Source: Mansonella perstans (Eukaryota > Nematoda > Chromadorea > Rhabditida > Onchocercidae). From it: a stretch of 64,000 nt of DNA. Each line of letters begins with the position of its first letter. The first letter of the stretch is position 1. A program made the translations under genes and the position numbers. The notes under the pieces were generated by a model. The model was given only the letters and a program-made list of their open reading frames with translations. It ran no database searches and was not told the DNA's origin. Shown piece after piece: positions 59,601 to 64,000 of this stretch. The DNA lies in the NCBI GenBank assembly GCA_037074765.1, contig JBAMDO010000575.1:744001-808000 (forward strand), written 5' to 3'.

Positions 59601-61003
59601 AGCACTTGCATTTGCAAGTCTTAAAAACTTTAAAATACCAAAGGTAATCATCTTTCGATTTCAAAATGAAAATGGGTGCCTTTGCCTCTTAAAAGTACAA
59701 GCTATAAAGGATCATGCAAATACATGAGTTGTAGAATAGTGTAATTATTACCTGTAATGGTGAGAGGAGTGAATCTTATTTAATGCAGCGAAGTTTATAT
59801 GAATTTGTTGCGTGGAAAATTGAAATTTGTGCTTATGATTATTTTAATTTTTGTGTAATATAGAGAATGAATTAGGTAATGGAAAATGAAAAATGTGAAA
59901 GTCCGACGCCGACAACAACAACTCCAGCTGTATCTACTCCATCATCTTCCGGTGCGCACTTAAACATTGGCCAAAATTCGGGTTGTTCATCGATGCAGGT
60001 AGTTTCTTCAGCATCATTATCAGCAGCAACAACAACAACTACGGCAACAGCAGCGCTATCATCGTCTTCATCCACTGGAACGTCTTCGATATTTCCACCC
60101 AAACCGAAATCAATTCTGAAGTCACCTGCTGAACCACCTCCGCCATCACTTTTCCGGGGAATGGGTGGTATGCCACCAATGCTACCCGGCCGACGACCAT
60201 TACTGCCGGATCCGCGAAATGTAATCCATCATCCACCAAGGTTAGAGCAAATCTTGTTGACCGTGTACTGATACTGTTAAGATGCTTGATAAACAATCCG
60301 TAGAAATTCAGTATGTTTTGTAATATTTCATTAAAGGCCTATTTTAATTTATCAGATGGTCGGATTATTAGTGATTGAGACTAACTACCGTGGACTAGCT
60401 ACCTAACTACCGTTACATGAACATGTCTTCGGACTTCAAGCAAATCGAAGCTGTGGGAATGAGTGAAATTTAGTAAACCAAGGAATAGTTGTGTTTTGAC
60501 CTATATTTGTGTTTTTGTAGTTTTTCCTTTGAAGCTGACTGATATTGTTACGGGCGCGAGATTATCAGTGCTCGTCTACTGCTCTGATTTTTGATCCGGT
60601 GGCACTGAGACGGGAATTGAATAGTTCGCACCAAGTAACTCACTTATACTTGAAATTGATTTTCTTTTCAGTATGACGAACAATTTCACAGCTTTAGAAT
60701 CGCTAGATACACACTAGATGATAGCTTATTTTCTGAAAGATTGACAGTTGCAGAAATCAATTTAGGCCGTTGGTTGCATTACCTCGGATGATACCTTCGG
60801 TCCTGAGTGGTGCAAATTTCATGCCACCACCTTCGTCATCAGGTCGTTGGATGTCATTGGCACCACAACGACAGCCATCACCTAGGAGTTCATCGAGTGA
60901 GCAGACCGGTTCTACTTCCACCGTGTCCGATACAGCTACGCCTATGTCCAAAATGCAGGATAGTCCAACAGAGGCTCTGAAAATTGTTGCTGACGAAGAG
61001 TAG
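50650..61003 (+). CDS. MED1: Mediator complex subunit 1 (MED1)
   Basis: Exons in phase: 50650-50835, 51308-51441, 51641-51871, 52007-52230, 52620-52707, 52791-52968, 53208-53309, 53453-53657, 53964-54066, 54286-54724, 55654-55761 (or from 55594), 55993-56118, 56338-56653, 56785-56934, 57376-57628, 58113-58356, 58709-58905, 59026-59191, 59527-59643, 59876-60240, 60766-61003; about 1,390 residues. MED1 is the Mediator subunit that receives signals from activators such as nuclear receptors and passes them to RNA polymerase II. The first 600 residues follow the MED1 domain in order (EKIYCLRSLEYAEKDLLNM, LPAAFCLRFSRPI, LPGCSTQHYIFDD, VVFLVSIIRTQLAHNAFFES, SWSLAVMMRSVLRR). The second half is low-complexity: Ser/Pro/Gln-rich, with AT-hook-like KRRGRGRK and RRPRRPRK, and a block ELKIMIKLKQQ that recalls the MED1 tail. 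C. elegans names are mdt-1.1/sop-3. The start could also be the Met at 50695. Joining of the two halves rests on splice phase. Confidence 0.88.
54801..54806 (+). terminator. Internal AATAAA after the exon-10 read-through stop
   Basis: If exon 10 of MED1 is not spliced at 54724, it reads on to a TGA at 54797-54799, and AATAAA follows two bases later. This could make a short MED1 form lacking the disordered tail. Confidence 0.35.
57007..57062 (+). other. Possible alternative last exon of MED1
   Basis: After the acceptor tttcttcag, this frame continues in phase from the exon ending at 56934 and reads GFYGYLKPNSRVKQKLTD, then TGA. AATAAA follows at 57070-57075. It could end a medium-length MED1 form, while the long form skips it and joins 57376. 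Confidence 0.45.
57263..57345 (+). pseudogene. Decayed duplicate of a MED1 exon segment
   Basis: This intronic stretch is a copy of 58748-58832 in the later exon that encodes SSPGARMSPNLTKMNVEQPG and ELKIMI. The first 21 bases are identical and the rest differs by substitutions and small losses (ccaggttatagttcaaattg against cctggttatgggtcagagtt). The copy has in-frame stops and no splice sites of its own, so it is a dead partial duplication. Confidence 0.85.
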
Positions 61004-62957
61004 ACTGAAGATACAAATTTTTTTGACCTATCAATTGTAAATTATTTTCTTAGCTTTTTAAGAATTTTATGTACAAAATGTAATGACCATCTTTTGTAGC
61101 ATTTCTAGAAAACTACCGGTAGTATGAAGTATAGATATCGATGTCGAGATTATTCTGAAGTTATTGCCGACTTATTTATTGTATTTATTGATTGTTTTGT
61201 TCATCTCGGATTTCCTATTTGTTTTCAGTTGTTGTTTGAGTGGGATGGAAAAAAGTTAAAAGTTCGATAGATCAAAGCTTTCTTTGCAAAATGGCAGGGA
61301 ATTAATCTGAAATACATATCCTAGTTCTATGATACTTTTCTAATTTTTAGCCTTTACTGAATATGGATAGGAAACAGTTAGGTATAGTTAATTCCGAACA
61401 AGAATATAAACGTTTCAGTTTTTTTATATGGTATTAAAGTATTTTTTTTCACTGCATACTATTCTTACGTATATCATAAGTGGCATTATAGCTAAAATGA
61501 TGATTAGAGAAAAGCATAATCCAAGAAGTTTGATAATAATATCCGTTGGAATTCAGTTAGAATTTACTTGTTGAAATTAAAATTTCGATTTACTAAAAAG
61601 CTTTTGAATTTAGCTTAATAAAAAGGCCTAAGTAATTTTCGATTTTCGAAATTTTTAATCTTTCTAGCTTATTGCTAAAGAAATATAAGAATGAAGGAAT
61701 GGAAATGATATGAGATTTTTAATGATGAGATTTTGTTTGAGAAATTTTGCAAAGTGTTAGAATCTTTTATTAAAATGATTCAACCGTTTCAGTTCTATTT
61801 GTAAAAGTTTAACGGTGATGAATGAGTATCATTTACTGATTCATAATTAGTCTTGTCCGGTTGGTTTTCTCTTACATTCCTCTTCATATTTCTTCATTGT
61901 CTAGGTAGGAATGAGTGATAATGATAGATAAAGATAATTTATATCATATCTTTTCGACATTTTTACTTCAATACAATCGATATAAGAATGAAATTGTTGA
62001 ATGAAAGAGGAGTGAATGTGGTGACAGATTTGATGAAATTATGATGTAATTATAACATATTTATTCTATTCTCTTTTTTATAGTAATTTTTTTATTTTAA
62101 AAATTAATAATTTGTTTGATGACATTTGTTATTTAAAAAAATTGCAACAAATTTAAGATAGAAAGGAGAAAAGTGCAAATAATTTGTAATCACAAAGTCA
62201 TCTGATTGCATTTGTTAAAAAAGAATTGAAAATTTATTGATTCAATTTATTCATCTCTTCTATTAAAACAACTTTTCCACATTTTTATTGTTAAGTTTAT
62301 CCATTTTTTCCATAATTGAATTATTTTTTTAATGGTCACATTAAATTCGAAAGAAAGACATTATCTGCAGTGGTGATTAGTAGTTAATTTATTGGAATTT
62401 TTGGAATAAAATTTATTTAATTTCATTAAGAAATTATCGACTGATTTTTGATATCAATTATGCTTACTGCTAATTCGAATAATCACTAAATTCTATCATA
62501 ATAACATAAGCGAGTAAAGTATACGGTAGGATTAGATGATAAGAAAGCATTAATGACCAAAATACTTTTTTCTCGAAGCCAAAAAATCTCGAATTAATTC
62601 TATGAAAAATTAAAGCATGGATAATTTTTACGGTAGTAAAAGCAGTCAATGTATTGCCAAGAATTTGATAAAAAGTATGAAATATGCTTTGAAAAAGTTT
62701 AAATACATTAATATCACTAATTAACTAATTAACATGGGAGAGATTAGGAGAGACTGACCTCAATATTAAATTCCGATTACTGAGGTTGACCTCAGTTGAC
62801 CTCAGTCATTAAGGATATAAAATTTGATGAATGATGGATAGAGAGAAGTACTGAGGCAATCTATCTATACGACAACTGATATTCGTGAATGTTTCTTTTT
62901 GTTGAAGTTAAGTAATTAATAATTAAAGTACATTTCAATTATTCTATCCAATCATTT
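61004..62957. other. Region downstream of MED1, no gene seen
   Basis: AT-rich sequence. AATAAA at 61617-61622 is a possible end of the MED1 mRNA, though it is 600 bases after the stop. A cluster of TGACCT half sites is listed separately. No open frame is credible. Confidence 0.5.
62755..62802. promoter_or_regulatory. TGACCT half-site cluster
   Basis: TGACCT occurs at 62755-62760, 62787-62792 and 62797-62802. The last two form a direct repeat with a 4-base spacer (DR4), and the middle one also pairs with an upstream AGGT as an inverted repeat (ctgaggt-tg-acctcag). Such sites can bind nuclear receptors; the function here is not known. Confidence 0.35.
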
Positions 62958-62958
62958 C

Positions 62959-63007
<49 letters not shown>
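62958..63007. repeat. (CT)n microsatellite
   Basis: About 50 bases of almost pure CT repeat. A GA-rich stretch lies 180 bases downstream, so the two could pair as inverted arms. Confidence 0.95.
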
Positions 63008-63011
<4 letters not shown>

Positions 63012-63185
63012 GTCTTGCTGTCTACCTGTATTTAATATTAAATGAGGGAAATATTTGCTTACATTTAGCCTTTTTTTCTATTTCTTATACATTTCATCTA
63101 TTCCTAAGAATACTTTTCTTTTAATTTATTTTTTTAAAATTCTTTAAAATATCTTTTCTCTGTTCATAATGAAAATAAACAATTA

Positions 63186-63272
63186 TGAGAGAAGCAAAGA
63201 GAGGAAGAGAAGAAAAGAAAGAAAAGGAAGAGAAAGAGGAAGAGAAAGAGAGAGAGAGAGAGAAAGAGAAAT
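63186..63272. repeat. GA-rich purine stretch
   Basis: About 87 bases, nearly all purine on the plus strand, ending in a (GA)n core near 63245-63265. It makes a false Lys/Arg/Glu-rich open frame. Confidence 0.9.
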
Positions 63273-63571
63273 AGAAAACAACTGTTATTTCTTCCTCTCA
63301 TCGCTTTTTTTTTTCGATAAAAAAAACAAAGTTCAAATGGTTGCTATGTTTTTTTTTGTTCTAATATTACAATCTTTTCCTTCTTTCTCTCTCTTTCTGT
63401 CTTTCTCATGACATGTTATAATATTTGATATGCTATCTTTTATCTCTCTTTCTCTTTCTTTCAACTAAAGGAAAATCAATCACTTCCTACATACCCATCA
63501 TCTATTGCTGAATCATTAACAAACTACTGCCCTATCTATTGCAATGCCTCAGCATATTGACGTGAATGCAT

Positions 63572-63640
63572 ATGTGTGTGTGTGTGTGTGCGTGTGTATG
63601 TATGTGTGTGTGTATGTATATATGCGTGTATGCGTTAGGC
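63572..63640. repeat. (TG)n microsatellite
   Basis: Imperfect TG/TA repeat of about 70 bases. Confidence 0.9.
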
Positions 63641-63848
63641 TTAAACGAGGCGGTATGTGAAGAAAGTTGAAAAGAGCTTAGAAAGACGTGTATCGTGCAG
63701 TTTCTTTCGTTAAGTGGAAGCTTCTCTTTCTTTATTTCAACTTAAGTGCTGTAAGTTATATATATGTGTGTGTATATATGTGTTGTATGCATGCTTAATA
63801 ATTGTTCATTTATCGAAAATCTCTATTGGTTAATTTGGTTTGGCAAAC

Positions 63849-64000
63849 AGTATCGAGAGATTCGGGGAGGAGTATCAAGAGATTCGGGGAGGAGTATCGA
63901 GAGATTCGGGGAGAAATATCGAGAGATTCGGAGAAGAAAGTATTGAAAGATTCGAGAATGAGTATTGAGAGATTGGTCGAAAGAGTGTCGAGAGATTCAG
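63849..64000. repeat. 22-bp tandem array, runs off the window
   Basis: The unit agtatcgagagattcgggga plus gg is repeated about seven times with rising divergence toward the right end. It continues past the last base given. No spacers or coding potential beyond a chance frame are seen. Confidence 0.9.

Noticed and set aside
59872..60296. Minus-strand frames rich in Val/Asp/Ala
   Set aside because: Antisense of the Thr/Ser/Pro-rich MED1 exon 59876-60240.

Overview
The window looks like nuclear DNA of a filarial-type parasitic nematode (Brugia/Onchocerca/Loa group). It is very AT-rich, with small GT-AG introns whose acceptors end in TTTCAG or TTTTAG, candidate spliced-leader acceptors just upstream of start codons, a decayed Pao/BEL retroelement related to those of filarial genomes, and proteins that are clearly animal and nematode-like. 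All gene models were built by hand: exon lengths and phases were checked, and in every model given the phases close without a stop except where noted.

Layout. (1) 110-2546, + : 3' part of a multi-pass membrane receptor-like gene, cut by the window edge. (2) about 3300-7540, - : a wrecked Pao/BEL retroelement in the order gag, CCHC knuckle, protease, reverse transcriptase, A17/RNase H. (3) 8647-9446, + : histone H2A with two introns. (4) 9959-13137, + : diphthamide synthase subunit DPH1, possibly co-transcribed with H2A. (5) 14144-19232, - : a cholecystokinin-type neuropeptide GPCR with a 50-bp satellite in its last intron. (6) 19233-31480: a 12-kb stretch with no gene that I can support. (7) 31733-36709, + : BBSome subunit BBS7 (C. 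elegans osm-12) with a candidate X-box. (8) 38080-40528, - : bHLH factor of the AP-4/HLH-11 type. (9) 40529-46344: microsatellite-rich gap. (10) 46345-49779, - : UBX protein of the UBXN4/erasin type. (11) 50650-61003, + : Mediator subunit 1 (MED1), divergent from UBXN4. (12) 61004-64000: simple repeats and a 22-bp tandem array running off the end.

The genes do not form one pathway. Four of them (DPH1, BBS7, HLH-11, UBXN4) have orthologues that I recall as lying on C. elegans chromosome III, so the window may be an old syntenic block rather than a functional cluster. The most interesting unlisted signals are: a decayed duplicate of a MED1 exon lying inside a MED1 intron; two introns in neighbouring genes whose reading frames close only with a GC donor (GCAAGT); two possible early-termination exons in MED1, each followed at once by AATAAA; an X-box in front of BBS7; and a nested tandem palindrome in the gene-poor stretch. 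I did not find a wholly new system (no defence locus, CRISPR or biosynthetic cluster).
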